From: Alphaproteobacteria bacterium MarineAlpha10_Bin3
GTDB taxonomy: Bacteria; Pseudomonadota; Alphaproteobacteria; UBA8366; GCA-2717185
Direction of reading: 5' to 3'
DNA: 8,542 bases
NCBI GenBank assembly: GCA_002937525.1
Contig: PTKA01000042.1
Span: 1-8,542, forward strand
Position numbers and translations under genes: made by a program. The notes under the pieces are model-generated. The model worked only from the letters and a program-made list of their open reading frames with translations. It had not been told where the DNA came from and ran no database searches. Below, one piece after another: positions 1 through 6,610 of the stretch (position 1 is its first letter; each line of letters opens with the position of its first letter).

Positions 1-824
1 AGCAGGCAACCGGCAAATATCGCCGCCGCCCCGGCCAAGACGAATATGCCGGTCGGTTCCCCGTAGAAGAAGGAGCCGATGACCGCGATCGCGGGCAGGC
101 GGACGAAATCGATCGGCGCGATCAGGCCGGCATCGGCCAGCGCGAAAGCCCGGGCAAAACAGTAATGGGTGCTCAACCCCGCAAGGCCGGTTACCGCCAC
201 CCAAGGCCAGAGCTGCGCCGACGGCAAGACCCAGTCGGGCAGCGCCAGCGTCAGGCTCAGCGGCAGCTGCACCAAATTCATGTAGAACAGGATCGTGAGC
301 GGTTTCTCGCTGGACGCCATCGACCGGGTGATGACGAACATCGATGCAAAACCGACCGCGCTGGCCAGAACGACCAGTGCCGCCGGTTCGATCTCGGCGA
401 TGCCGGGCCGCAAGATGGTCAGGATGCCGGCAAAGCCAAGCAAAATGGCGAAGGTTCGCCTTGTGGTGAGCCGTTCGCCCAGGAACAGCGCGGCCAGAAT
501 CGCGGTCCAGATCGGCGCGGTGAACTCGATCGCGAAGACTTCCGATAAGGGCAGCCGCACCAGGCCGTAATACCAACCCGCCTGGGCGCCAAAATGAACG
601 ACGTTTCTAAACCCGTGCAGGCCCAATCGCCTGGTCCGGAGCAGATCGCCGCCATAGCGCATCACCAGTACGCAGACGATCGCCAGGCAGATGCCGTTGC
701 GGAAAAACATGATCTGGAAGATCGAGATTTCCGCCGCCAGCGCACGCCCGGCCAGGGCCATCGCGATCAAGGATGATGTCGCGCCCAACATCCACATCAC
801 CGCACCTGTAAGCGACTGCCGCAT
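1..824 (-). CDS. EamA/DMT-family membrane transporter, C-terminus cut by window edge
   Basis: Predicted inner-membrane permease of the drug/metabolite transporter superfamily; substrate unknown. Translating the minus strand from the ATG at 824-822 gives 274 residues without a stop before base 1, so only a short C-terminal tail is missing if the protein has the usual ~290-300 residues. Two EamA repeats are visible. Repeat one (about 8-138) ends with the conserved pattern EFTAPIWTAILAALFLGERL (100-119). Repeat two (about 149-274) carries the matching PIDFVRLPAIAVIGSFFYGE (237-256). About ten hydrophobic segments alternate with short basic loops (RTRR 63-66, TRR 121-123). The start is the first ATG after an in-frame TAG at 842-840; an AAGG at 837-834 lies nine bases upstream of it. 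The gene is divergent from the iron-uptake operon, sharing a 223-base spacer. Family assignment is firm; the transported compound cannot be told. Confidence 0.9.
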   Translation of the reverse strand, partial: MRQSLTGAVMWMLGATSSLIAMALAGRALAAEISIFQIMFFRNGICLAIVCVLVMRYGGDLLRTRRLGLHGFRNVVHFGAQAGWYYGLVRLPLSEVFAIEFTAPIWTAILAALFLGERLTTRRTFAILLGFAGILTILRPGIAEIEPAALVVLASAVGFASMFVITRSMASSEKPLTILFYMNLVQLPLSLTLALPDWVLPSAQLWPWVAVTGLAGLSTHYCFARAFALADAGLIAPIDFVRLPAIAVIGSFFYGEPTGIFVLAGAAAIFAGCL

Positions 825-938
825 TACGCTTGGCCTTGTCTAATACGTCGATGACCGCCATGCCCGGTTGGGCGGCGTTATCGTCGAACAAGGGCTGAAG
901 ATACCGCGAACCGCGCGATCGGGCGAATTCACACCTCA

Positions 939-961
939 TTGCAATTAAGAATGAGTTGCAA
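939..961. promoter_or_regulatory. Fur-like iron operator (putative)
   Basis: The site reads TTGCAA, 11 bases, TTGCAA, with AGAATGA in the centre. Both arms are identical and each is its own reverse complement, so the site is dyad-symmetric. From memory, alphaproteobacterial Fur sites look like TGCAAATGA-G-AATCATTTGCA. On that alignment about 17 of 21 positions agree, the mismatches lying in the inner half-sites. It lies upstream of a ferric-iron importer and covers the -35 hexamer of the best promoter, so repression by iron-loaded Fur is the natural reading. It is also 115 bases upstream of the divergent transporter start and could affect that gene. It does not resemble the RirA or Irr boxes I know. 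Assignment to Fur rather than another metal regulator is inference. Confidence 0.6.
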
Positions 962-984
962 TTGAAGAACGCGCCGCCTATTCT
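956..984 (+). promoter_or_regulatory. Candidate sigma-70 promoter of the iron-uptake operon
   Basis: A -35 hexamer TTGCAA (956-961) and a -10 hexamer TATTCT (979-984) are separated by exactly 17 bases. Each matches the sigma-70 consensus at four of six positions. Transcription would start near 991, giving a leader of about 57 bases before the ATG at 1048. The -35 is the right arm of the Fur-like palindrome, so a bound repressor would block polymerase. Confidence 0.5.
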
Positions 985-1047
985 CCCGCCGGATTCGCGC
1001 CGCCATGCCGGCGTCGCGGTGCAAAATTCAAAAGGATCTGCGTTGAA

Positions 1048-2100
1048 ATGAAGTATGGGCTGAACAAAAACAACTGGTTATCGCGGGCGGCGCTGGGCTT
1101 CGCCGCTGTCTTCGCCGCCCTTGGGGGGACTGCCGCCGCCAGTACGGTTGGCGAAGTGAATATCTATTCGTATCGTCAGGAATTTCTGATCCGGCCGTTT
1201 CTCGACCGCTTCACAAAGGAAACCGGCATCCATGTGAATGTCGTTTTTGCCAAGAAAGGCATTTTGCAGCGGCTCAAGCAGGAAGGCCGCAATACCCCGG
1301 CCGATGTGGTGTTGACGGCGGGGTTCTCGCGTTTGCAGGCGCTCAAGGATGCCGGGCTGTTGCAGCGGGTCGATTTGGCCACGCTGAACGCGAACGTGCC
1401 GGCGCGCTACCGCGACCCGCAAGGGTACTGGACCGGCCTGACCTTGCGGTCCCGGATTATCGTTTATTCGAAGGATCGCGTGGCGCCAGGGGCGATCCGG
1501 CGCTACGAGGACCTTGCCGACCCGAAATGGAAGGGGAAAATTTGCGTCCGGACCGGCAGCCACGCCTACAACCGGGCTTTGGTCGCCTCGATCATCGCCG
1601 CCAACGGCGAAGCAGCGGCCGAACAGTGGGCGCGCGGTCTGGTCGCCAATTTCGCCCGCAAGCCGCAGGGCAACGACCGTGCGCAGGCCAAGGCGGTGTA
1701 TGAGGGCGTGTGCGATATCGCGGTCATGAACACCTATTATTTCGGCAAGATGAAATTCAACAAGAAAAACCCGGAACAGCGCGCCTGGGCGGCCAGCCTG
1801 AAGATTCTGTTTCCCAATCAGGACGGCCGCGGCGCGCATGTGAACGCATCGGGCGCCGGCGTCGTGAAATACGCCAAGAACCGCGACAATGCGGTCCGGT
1901 TGCTGGAATTCCTCAGTGACAGTCATGCCCAGGAATTGTATGCCAGCCGGAATTACGAATATCCGGTCAAGGCCGGCGTTGGCTGGAGCGATGAAGTGAA
2001 ATCCTGGGGGCTCTTCAAGGCCGACGATCTGGCGCTGGTCAGGATATTCGAACTGGGGCCGGCGGCACAGCGGCTGATCGACCGGGTTGGATGGCGGTAA
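1048..2100 (+). CDS. fbpA: Periplasmic Fe(3+)-binding protein of an iron ABC importer
   Basis: Ferric-iron substrate-binding protein of the FbpA/FutA/IdiA family, 350 residues, which hands Fe3+ to the permease encoded next. A Sec signal peptide is clear: basic start (K2, K7, R13), hydrophobic stretch about 14-27, cleavage likely after AAA at 29-31. Family landmarks are VNIYSYRQ (37-44), LTLRSRIIVYSKDRV (131-145), CVRTGSHAYN (166-175), RKPQGNDRAQAKAVYEG (204-220) and NTYYFGKM (228-235). Y230 and Y231 are the hallmark adjacent iron-ligand tyrosines, and Y174 is the probable third. In the first strand the His/Tyr ligand pair of FutA (RHY) is replaced by R43-Q44-E45, as in the tri-tyrosine subclass. 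C166 and C222 may form a disulfide. AAAGGA at 1031-1036 is a plausible, slightly distant ribosome site. The frame overlaps fbpB by ten bases. Function is very likely; carbonate dependence and exact ligands are inferred. Confidence 0.94.
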   Translation: MKYGLNKNNWLSRAALGFAAVFAALGGTAAASTVGEVNIYSYRQEFLIRPFLDRFTKETGIHVNVVFAKKGILQRLKQEGRNTPADVVLTAGFSRLQALKDAGLLQRVDLATLNANVPARYRDPQGYWTGLTLRSRIIVYSKDRVAPGAIRRYEDLADPKWKGKICVRTGSHAYNRALVASIIAANGEAAAEQWARGLVANFARKPQGNDRAQAKAVYEGVCDIAVMNTYYFGKMKFNKKNPEQRAWAASLKILFPNQDGRGAHVNASGAGVVKYAKNRDNAVRLLEFLSDSHAQELYASRNYEYPVKAGVGWSDEVKSWGLFKADDLALVRIFELGPAAQRLIDRVGWR

Positions 2101-3776
2101 CCACCGGCGCACAAACCCTGCGGCCCGGCAAACCGCGCGCACGCGTCCGGTTCGGGTCGTGGGACGCCGCCACGATCGTGGTGGCAGCGATCTTCGCGGC
2201 ACCCGTTCTGGCGGTCATCGGCCTGGCCATGGCGCCGGCCGAAGATATCTGGCCGCATCTGATCGACACGGTTCTTGGCGGCTATATCGCCAACACGCTG
2301 ATCGTGATGGCCGGGGTGGGTGCGGGAACGCTGGTGACCGGGGTCGGCACCGCGTGGCTGGTCACGATGTGCCAGTTTCCCGGCCGGCGTATCTTCGAAT
2401 GGGCGCTACTGGTGCCGCTGGCGGTGCCGGGATACGTCATCGCCTATACTTATACCGATCTGCTTGAATATGCCGGGCCGGTGCAAAAGGCGCTGCGCGT
2501 GGCGTTCGGCTGGCAAAGCGCCCAGGATTACGGTTTCCCCGATATCCGCACCATCGGCGGCGCGGTCGCGATGCTGACTTTGGTGCTTTATCCCTATGTG
2601 TATCTGCTGTCGCGGGCGGCGTTTCTGGGCCAATCGATCTGTGCGCTGGAAGCCGGCCGGACGCTGGGCCATGGCCCGTGGCGCAGTTTCTGGCATATCG
2701 CCTTGCCGCTTGCCCGCCCGGCGATCGCCGTCGGCGTAGCCCTGGTGTTGATGGAAACCCTGAACGATTTCGGCGTGATGGATTATTTCGCGGTGCAGAC
2801 CTTCACGGTCGGCATCTACAATACCTGGCTCGGCATGAACAGCTTGCCGGGAGCGGCCCAGCTTTCAACCGTATTGCTGATCTTCGTTCTGGTGCTGTTC
2901 GGGCTGGAATATGCCGGCCGGCGCGGTCAGCGTTACCATGAAGCCACGCCGCGCCATCAGGCGTTGCCGGGCTACCGCCTGCGCGGCCCGCGCGCGGCGG
3001 CGGCGGCCATCGGCTGCGGGTTGCCGGTCGTGTTCGGTTTCGTCGTCCCGGCCTGGGTGCTGGGCGGGTATGCGCTGCGTTATTGGGCGGTCGCGCTGGA
3101 GCGGAATTTTTTCACCCTGGTCGGCAACAGCGTCCTGCTCAGCGCGATGGCCGCCGGGCTGGCCCTGTCGATCGCGTTATTCCTGAGCTATGGCGCGCGG
3201 CTCAAGGGCGGCGCGCCGATCAAGGCGGCGACCCGGTTCGCCGCCATCGGCTATGCCGTGCCGGGCGCGGTGCTGGCGGTCGGCGTGGTCATGGCGCTGG
3301 CCTGGTTCGACCGGGCCGTGGATTTTCTGTCGATGTCGCTGTTCGGCGTTTCGACCGGCCTGATCGTCAGCGGCACGGTCGTGGCACTACTGTTCGCCTA
3401 TGTCACGCGGTTCCTGGCCCTGGCGCATGGCGCGGTTGAAGCCGGCATGGGGCGGATTACGCCGAGCATGGACGATGCGGCGCGCAGCCTTGGCGCCAGT
3501 GCTGCGGCGACCTTGCGCCGGGTGCATATTCCGATGATCCGGGGCAGCGCGCTGACGGCGATTCTGCTGGTCTTCGTCGATACGATGAAGGAACTGCCGA
3601 TGACCCTGTTGCTGCGGCCGTTCAATTTCGACACATTGGCGACCTTCACCTATCAATATGCCGGCGACGAACAACTCGAAGAAGCCGCTCTTTCCGCCCT
3701 GACCATCGTTATTGCCGGGATCGGCCCGGTGATTTTGCTATCGCTCGCGATTCGTCGCTCGCACCGCGTCATCTAG
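2091..3776 (+). CDS. fbpB: Fe(3+) ABC transporter permease, fused two-domain
   Basis: Inner-membrane permease of the ferric-iron importer, 561 residues, the normal length for FbpB/FutB proteins in which two permease domains are fused. About twelve hydrophobic segments are seen. Each half carries an EAA loop for docking the ATPase: EAGRTLGHGPWRSFWHIALP (187-206) and DDAARSLGASAAATLRRVHIP (461-481, key G468, P481). The stretch MKELPMTLLLRPFNFDTLA (499-517) is the characteristic FbpB signature. The start ATG at 2091 lies inside the end of fbpA (stop 2098-2100) and has no good ribosome site of its own, so translation is probably coupled to fbpA. No ATP-binding subunit gene follows: the next gene is on the opposite strand. 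The partner ATPase must therefore lie elsewhere. Expression should follow the Fur-like controlled promoter near 956-984. Confidence 0.94.
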   Translation: MAVTTGAQTLRPGKPRARVRFGSWDAATIVVAAIFAAPVLAVIGLAMAPAEDIWPHLIDTVLGGYIANTLIVMAGVGAGTLVTGVGTAWLVTMCQFPGRRIFEWALLVPLAVPGYVIAYTYTDLLEYAGPVQKALRVAFGWQSAQDYGFPDIRTIGGAVAMLTLVLYPYVYLLSRAAFLGQSICALEAGRTLGHGPWRSFWHIALPLARPAIAVGVALVLMETLNDFGVMDYFAVQTFTVGIYNTWLGMNSLPGAAQLSTVLLIFVLVLFGLEYAGRRGQRYHEATPRHQALPGYRLRGPRAAAAAIGCGLPVVFGFVVPAWVLGGYALRYWAVALERNFFTLVGNSVLLSAMAAGLALSIALFLSYGARLKGGAPIKAATRFAAIGYAVPGAVLAVGVVMALAWFDRAVDFLSMSLFGVSTGLIVSGTVVALLFAYVTRFLALAHGAVEAGMGRITPSMDDAARSLGASAAATLRRVHIPMIRGSALTAILLVFVDTMKELPMTLLLRPFNFDTLATFTYQYAGDEQLEEAALSALTIVIAGIGPVILLSLAIRRSHRVI

Positions 3777-3823
3777 CGCGGCCGGCTAATCCCGGGCATG
3801 AATGAAGAAATTGCCGGCCGCGC
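3776..3823. terminator. Inverted repeat between convergent genes, putative bidirectional terminator
   Basis: GCGCGGCCGGC (3776-3786) is followed after a 26-base loop by its exact reverse complement GCCGGCCGCGC (3813-3823). The left arm begins on the last base of the fbpB stop codon and the right arm ends four bases before the stop codon of the opposing CoA-transferase, so the hairpin would form at the 3' end of both transcripts. The loop is long and there is no clear T-run on either side, so this is not a textbook intrinsic terminator. It may instead stabilise 3' ends. Confidence 0.45.
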
Positions 3824-3827
3824 CGGC

Positions 3828-5033
3828 TCAAAGCGACACCACGCCCCGGTCGCTCAATTCGGCGATCTTGGCGGCATCGTAGCCCAATTCCGCCAGAACC
3901 TCGGCGGTGTGCTCGCCGATTTTCGGCGGCGCCCGGCCTGGCGCCGGGCCGCCATGAGCGTAGGAGAACGCGGCAACGGGCAACGCCTTGGGCGCGCCTT
4001 CCTTGCCCGCACCGGGATAGGTTTGCAGCACATTGCGCGAGGCGACCTGTTCATGCGCCATGGCTTCATCCAGACGCCGGACCCGGGCGGCCGGCACGCC
4101 GGCGGCATTGAGAATTTGCTCCCAGTCATCGGCGGTCTTTTGCGCCAGGACGGCGCGTAGAAAGGCAGTGTCTTCTTCGCAGCGCGATCCAATATCGGCG
4201 CGCGGCGTGGCTTCGAGCGCCAAGGCGCGCGCGCCATCGCCCAGCACCCGGAACAATGCGCCCAACTGCTTTTTCGTCCATGCGCCGACCATCAGCAATC
4301 CATCGCTGGTATCGTAGGCCGCGTAACCGGAGATTTCCGGATGGGCGTTGCCATGGGCTTTGGGCGGGCGCCCGTCGGACTGGGTCGCCGCGACATTGGC
4401 GCTCATCAGCATCAAGGCCGCATCCAGCATGGAGACGTCGATGCGCTGGCCTTTTCCGGTCCGCATACGCTGGAACAGCGCCGACGACACCGCCAGCGCC
4501 GCCTGGGCGCCGGTCCCGTAATCGATCATCGGCGGTCCAACACGAAGGGGTGGCGCATCCGACTCCCCATTCGCGGCCATGATCCCCGAAAACGCCTGGA
4601 TGACGATATCGTAGGCGGGATCGGACCGCTTGGGCCCGGTATGACCGAAGCCGGTCAGCGAGCAATAGATCAGTTGCGGATTCACCGCTGACAACGCGTC
4701 ATAGCCCAGCCCCAGCCGATCCAGCGTTCCACCGCGATAATTTTCCACCAGCACATCGGCGGTCGCGACCAGCCGTTTCAGGATCTCGTGGCCTTCTTTG
4801 GATTTTATATTCAGGGAAATTGCCCGTTTGCCGGCATTCTGCGCCATGAAATAGGTGCCATGGCGCTGCGCGTTGAGCGCCGGCGCAACACCGTCTTCGC
4901 GCGTCATGTCCGGGTTATCCGGCGCCTCGACCTTGATCACATCCGCGCCCAGCACCGCCAACTGATAGGTGCAGAACGGTCCGGCCAGGACATGCGTCAT
5001 GTCGATAACGCGGATACCTTCGAAGGGCTGCAT
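3828..5033 (-). CDS. Family III (CaiB/BaiF) CoA-transferase
   Basis: Cytoplasmic class III CoA-transferase, 401 residues, the usual length. These enzymes move CoA between carboxylic acids through an aspartyl-CoA thioester, or in racemase relatives epimerise acyl-CoAs. The N-terminus MQPFEGIRVIDMTHVLAGPF with LGADVIKVEAP (28-38) is the family opening. VENYRGGTLDRLGLGYDAL (96-114), SLTGFGHTGP (125-134) and GKGQRIDVSMLDA (193-205) are further signatures. D171 in MIDYGTG (169-175) aligns with the catalytic aspartate (Asp169 of formyl-CoA transferase). The ATG at 5033 is preceded by GGAGA at 5045-5041, seven bases away. It is the last gene of the minus-strand cluster, 102 bases after the allantoinase-like gene, and converges on fbpB. 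Substrate is not predictable: formyl/oxalyl-CoA, carnitine, succinyl-CoA:dicarboxylate transferase and methylacyl-CoA racemase activities all occur in the family. Confidence 0.93.
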   Translation of the reverse strand: MQPFEGIRVIDMTHVLAGPFCTYQLAVLGADVIKVEAPDNPDMTREDGVAPALNAQRHGTYFMAQNAGKRAISLNIKSKEGHEILKRLVATADVLVENYRGGTLDRLGLGYDALSAVNPQLIYCSLTGFGHTGPKRSDPAYDIVIQAFSGIMAANGESDAPPLRVGPPMIDYGTGAQAALAVSSALFQRMRTGKGQRIDVSMLDAALMLMSANVAATQSDGRPPKAHGNAHPEISGYAAYDTSDGLLMVGAWTKKQLGALFRVLGDGARALALEATPRADIGSRCEEDTAFLRAVLAQKTADDWEQILNAAGVPAARVRRLDEAMAHEQVASRNVLQTYPGAGKEGAPKALPVAAFSYAHGGPAPGRAPPKIGEHTAEVLAELGYDAAKIAELSDRGVVSL

Positions 5034-5060
5034 GGGTTTCTCTCCGGTTCGTTCATCCGA

Positions 5061-5092
5061 CAGGTTCGCGGAACCCTGGCGCGGGTTTTATA
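5061..5092 (-). promoter_or_regulatory. Weak promoter-like element and leader hairpin ahead of the CoA-transferase
   Basis: In the 102-base gap before the CoA-transferase there is one AT-rich island (5086-5095) in otherwise GC-rich DNA. It contains TATAAA on the minus strand (5092-5087), a -10-like hexamer. No convincing -35 sits 16-18 bases upstream. Just downstream lies a small hairpin, GGTTC-GCG-GAACC (5063-5075), which would fall in the leader. An internal promoter for the CoA-transferase is possible but weakly supported; read-through from the upstream genes is equally likely. Confidence 0.25.
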
Positions 5093-5135
5093 AATCGCCT
5101 CGCCTGGACCTAGCCACGCATTCCGCTATGCCGCC

Positions 5136-6041
5136 TCACCCTTCATAGGGGTGCCGGTCGATCCAGTGCCGCGCGATGTCCGCGCGCCGGCACACCCAGA
5201 CATCGTCGAACCCGGCGATGTAATCGAGCAGCCGGGCCAGGCCGGCGGCGCGCGCCGGATGACCCATGATCCGCATATGCAGGCCGACCGACATCATTTT
5301 AGGCGCGCTGGCTCCCTCGCGGTAAAGCAGGTCGAAGCCGTCCTTGATGAACTGGAAATAATCGTCGGCCGTCGCCAGATAGCCGCGCATGAACTTCACG
5401 TCGTTGTTGGTAAGCGAATAGGGAACGACCAGGTGCGGCTTTCCATTGACCGTGGTCCAGTACGGCAGCTCATCGTTATAGGCGTCGGAATCGTAAATGA
5501 ACCCGCCTTCTTCGACCAGCAGCCGCCGGGTATTCTCGCTCGGCGCGTAACGGCAATACCAGCCCAGTGGCCGTTCGCCGAACATGCTGGTCAAGGATTC
5601 CACGGCGCGGCGTATATGTTCGCGCTCGGTCGCCTCATCGAGCTTATAATGCTCGACCCAACGCCAGCCATGGCAGCAGACATCGTGCGCCGCCGCGCGA
5701 ATCGCCGCCACCGCTTCGGGATTGCGTTCCAGCGCCAACGCGCATCCGAAAATCGTTACCGGCATCTCGTGCGCCGCGAACAGCCGCATCAGCCGCCAGA
5801 ACCCGACCCGGCTGCCATATTCGAACATCGACTCGGCGCCCAGATTTCGTGCGCCCGGCGCAAATTCGACACTGGAACTTTCGGTCAGGCCGGTTTCGGT
5901 CCGATCCTCGCCGTCGAAGATCGAGCCTTCCGAGCCTTCCTCGTAATTGATCACGAAATTGACCGCCAGCCGCGCGCCGCCCGGCCATTGCGGATCGGGC
6001 GGGTTGGCGCCGTAGCCGACCATGTCGCGGGGATAATTCAT
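5136..6041 (-). CDS. puuE: PuuE-type allantoinase (polysaccharide-deacetylase fold)
   Basis: Predicted 301-residue cytoplasmic amidohydrolase of the PuuE branch of the polysaccharide deacetylase (NodB) superfamily. Characterised PuuE opens the hydantoin ring of allantoin to allantoate in purine breakdown, without a metal. The start MNYPRDMVGYGANPPDPQWP, NYEEGSE (32-38), FEYGSRVGFWRL (73-84), HGWRW (124-128), NTRRLLVEEGGFIYDSDAYND (170-190, key E177, D184), KPHLVVPYSL (201-210) and GLHMRIMGHPAR (253-264) match PuuE from end to end. NYEEG replaces the metal-binding Asp pair of true deacetylases, as in PuuE. ATG 6041 is chosen because GAGGA (6054-6050) lies eight bases upstream. ATG 6056 is in frame but lacks a ribosome site, and the frame continues upstream as a shadow inside msrA. 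It follows msrA by 50 bases. No other urate or allantoin gene is nearby, so a different ureide or cyclic amide substrate is possible. Confidence 0.9.
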   Translation of the reverse strand: MNYPRDMVGYGANPPDPQWPGGARLAVNFVINYEEGSEGSIFDGEDRTETGLTESSSVEFAPGARNLGAESMFEYGSRVGFWRLMRLFAAHEMPVTIFGCALALERNPEAVAAIRAAAHDVCCHGWRWVEHYKLDEATEREHIRRAVESLTSMFGERPLGWYCRYAPSENTRRLLVEEGGFIYDSDAYNDELPYWTTVNGKPHLVVPYSLTNNDVKFMRGYLATADDYFQFIKDGFDLLYREGASAPKMMSVGLHMRIMGHPARAAGLARLLDYIAGFDDVWVCRRADIARHWIDRHPYEG

Positions 6042-6091
6042 CGCCAGGTTCCTCATCGCCCGCGCGCAGCGGATGCTCGCGGCGGCCTGGA

Positions 6092-6610
6092 TTAACAGGC
6101 GGCGTCCGCACGCCGTGGCAACTTCCAGTCCGGGCGGATGAAATGGCAGGTATATCCGTTCGGCAAGCGCTCCAGATAATCCTGGTGTTCGGGTTCCGCA
6201 TTCCAGAATTCGCCGGCCGGTTTGACCTCGGTCACGACCTTGCCCGGCCACAATCCCGACGCATCGACATCCGCGATCGTGCGTTCCGCCTCGGCTTTCT
6301 GGGCATCGTTCACATAATAGATGCCGGAACGATAAGACGGCCCCATATCGTTGCCCTGCCAGTTGAGGGTCGATGGATCGTGGATCTGAAAGAAGAATTC
6401 GAGAATCACCCGGTAGCTTGTACGGTTCGGATCGAACACGATCTCGATGCCTTCGGCATGGCTTCCGTGATTGGGATAGGTCGCGTTTGGCACATCGCCG
6501 CCGGTATATCCAACGCGGGTGGATTTTACGCCCGGAAGCTTGCGGATCAAATCCTGCATCCCCCAGAAACACCCGCCAGCCAAAACGGCGCGTTCGCTAT
6601 TGTCGGTCAT
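6092..6610 (-). CDS. msrA: Peptide-methionine (S)-S-oxide reductase MsrA
   Basis: Reduces methionine-S-sulfoxide, free or in proteins, using thioredoxin; cytoplasmic repair enzyme. The 172-residue product has the catalytic GCFWG motif at 13-17 (C14), the [19 protein letters not shown] stretch (33-51), [11 protein letters not shown] (51-61, with the substrate-site Glu E53), [23 protein letters not shown] (73-95) and [10 protein letters not shown] (139-148). C155 in GYTCHF is the likely resolving cysteine; C172 is the last residue. This is the compact MsrA form common in rhizobia and relatives, without MsrB fused. The ATG at 6610 overlaps the stop of the upstream monooxygenase as ATGA, and a strong AAAAAGGAG lies seven bases upstream, inside the end of that gene. 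The open frame extends further upstream to 6733, but that part is a shadow of the monooxygenase. Pairing with an oxygenase suggests protection against, or reduction of, sulfoxides. Confidence 0.95.
   Translation of the reverse strand: MTDNSERAVLAGGCFWGMQDLIRKLPGVKSTRVGYTGGDVPNATYPNHGSHAEGIEIVFDPNRTSYRVILEFFFQIHDPSTLNWQGNDMGPSYRSGIYYVNDAQKAEAERTIADVDASGLWPGKVVTEVKPAGEFWNAEPEHQDYLERLPNGYTCHFIRPDWKLPRRADAAC

Noticed and set aside
607..939. 110-codon minus-strand frame upstream of and overlapping the EamA transporter
   Set aside because: It is out of frame with the transporter, covers its N-terminal coding region and the regulatory spacer, and has no recognisable family.
1078..2202. 374-codon open frame on the minus strand across fbpA
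   Set aside because: It is antisense to a clear iron-binding protein gene, is rich in Arg/Pro/Gly as expected of GC-rich shadow frames, and shows no recognisable domain.
4788..5093. Possible plus-strand small gene running into the 5034-5135 gap
   Set aside because: Mostly antisense to the start of the CoA-transferase, with no ribosome site or family resemblance; the gap holds only the weak promoter-like island and small hairpin.
5922..5939. 9-base tandem repeat in puuE encoding GSEGS
   Set aside because: Two copies only, in frame, and the protein length in this loop agrees with what I recall of PuuE, so it looks like coincidental codon repetition rather than a functional repeat.
5151..6095. 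314-codon open frame on the plus strand across puuE
   Set aside because: Antisense shadow of a conserved gene, His/Arg/Pro-rich composition, no domain and no ribosome site.
6042..6572. N-terminal extension of the puuE frame up to 6572
   Set aside because: The extra residues lie over msrA in another frame, have no PuuE similarity, and the start at 6041 has a good ribosome site and matches the family N-terminus.
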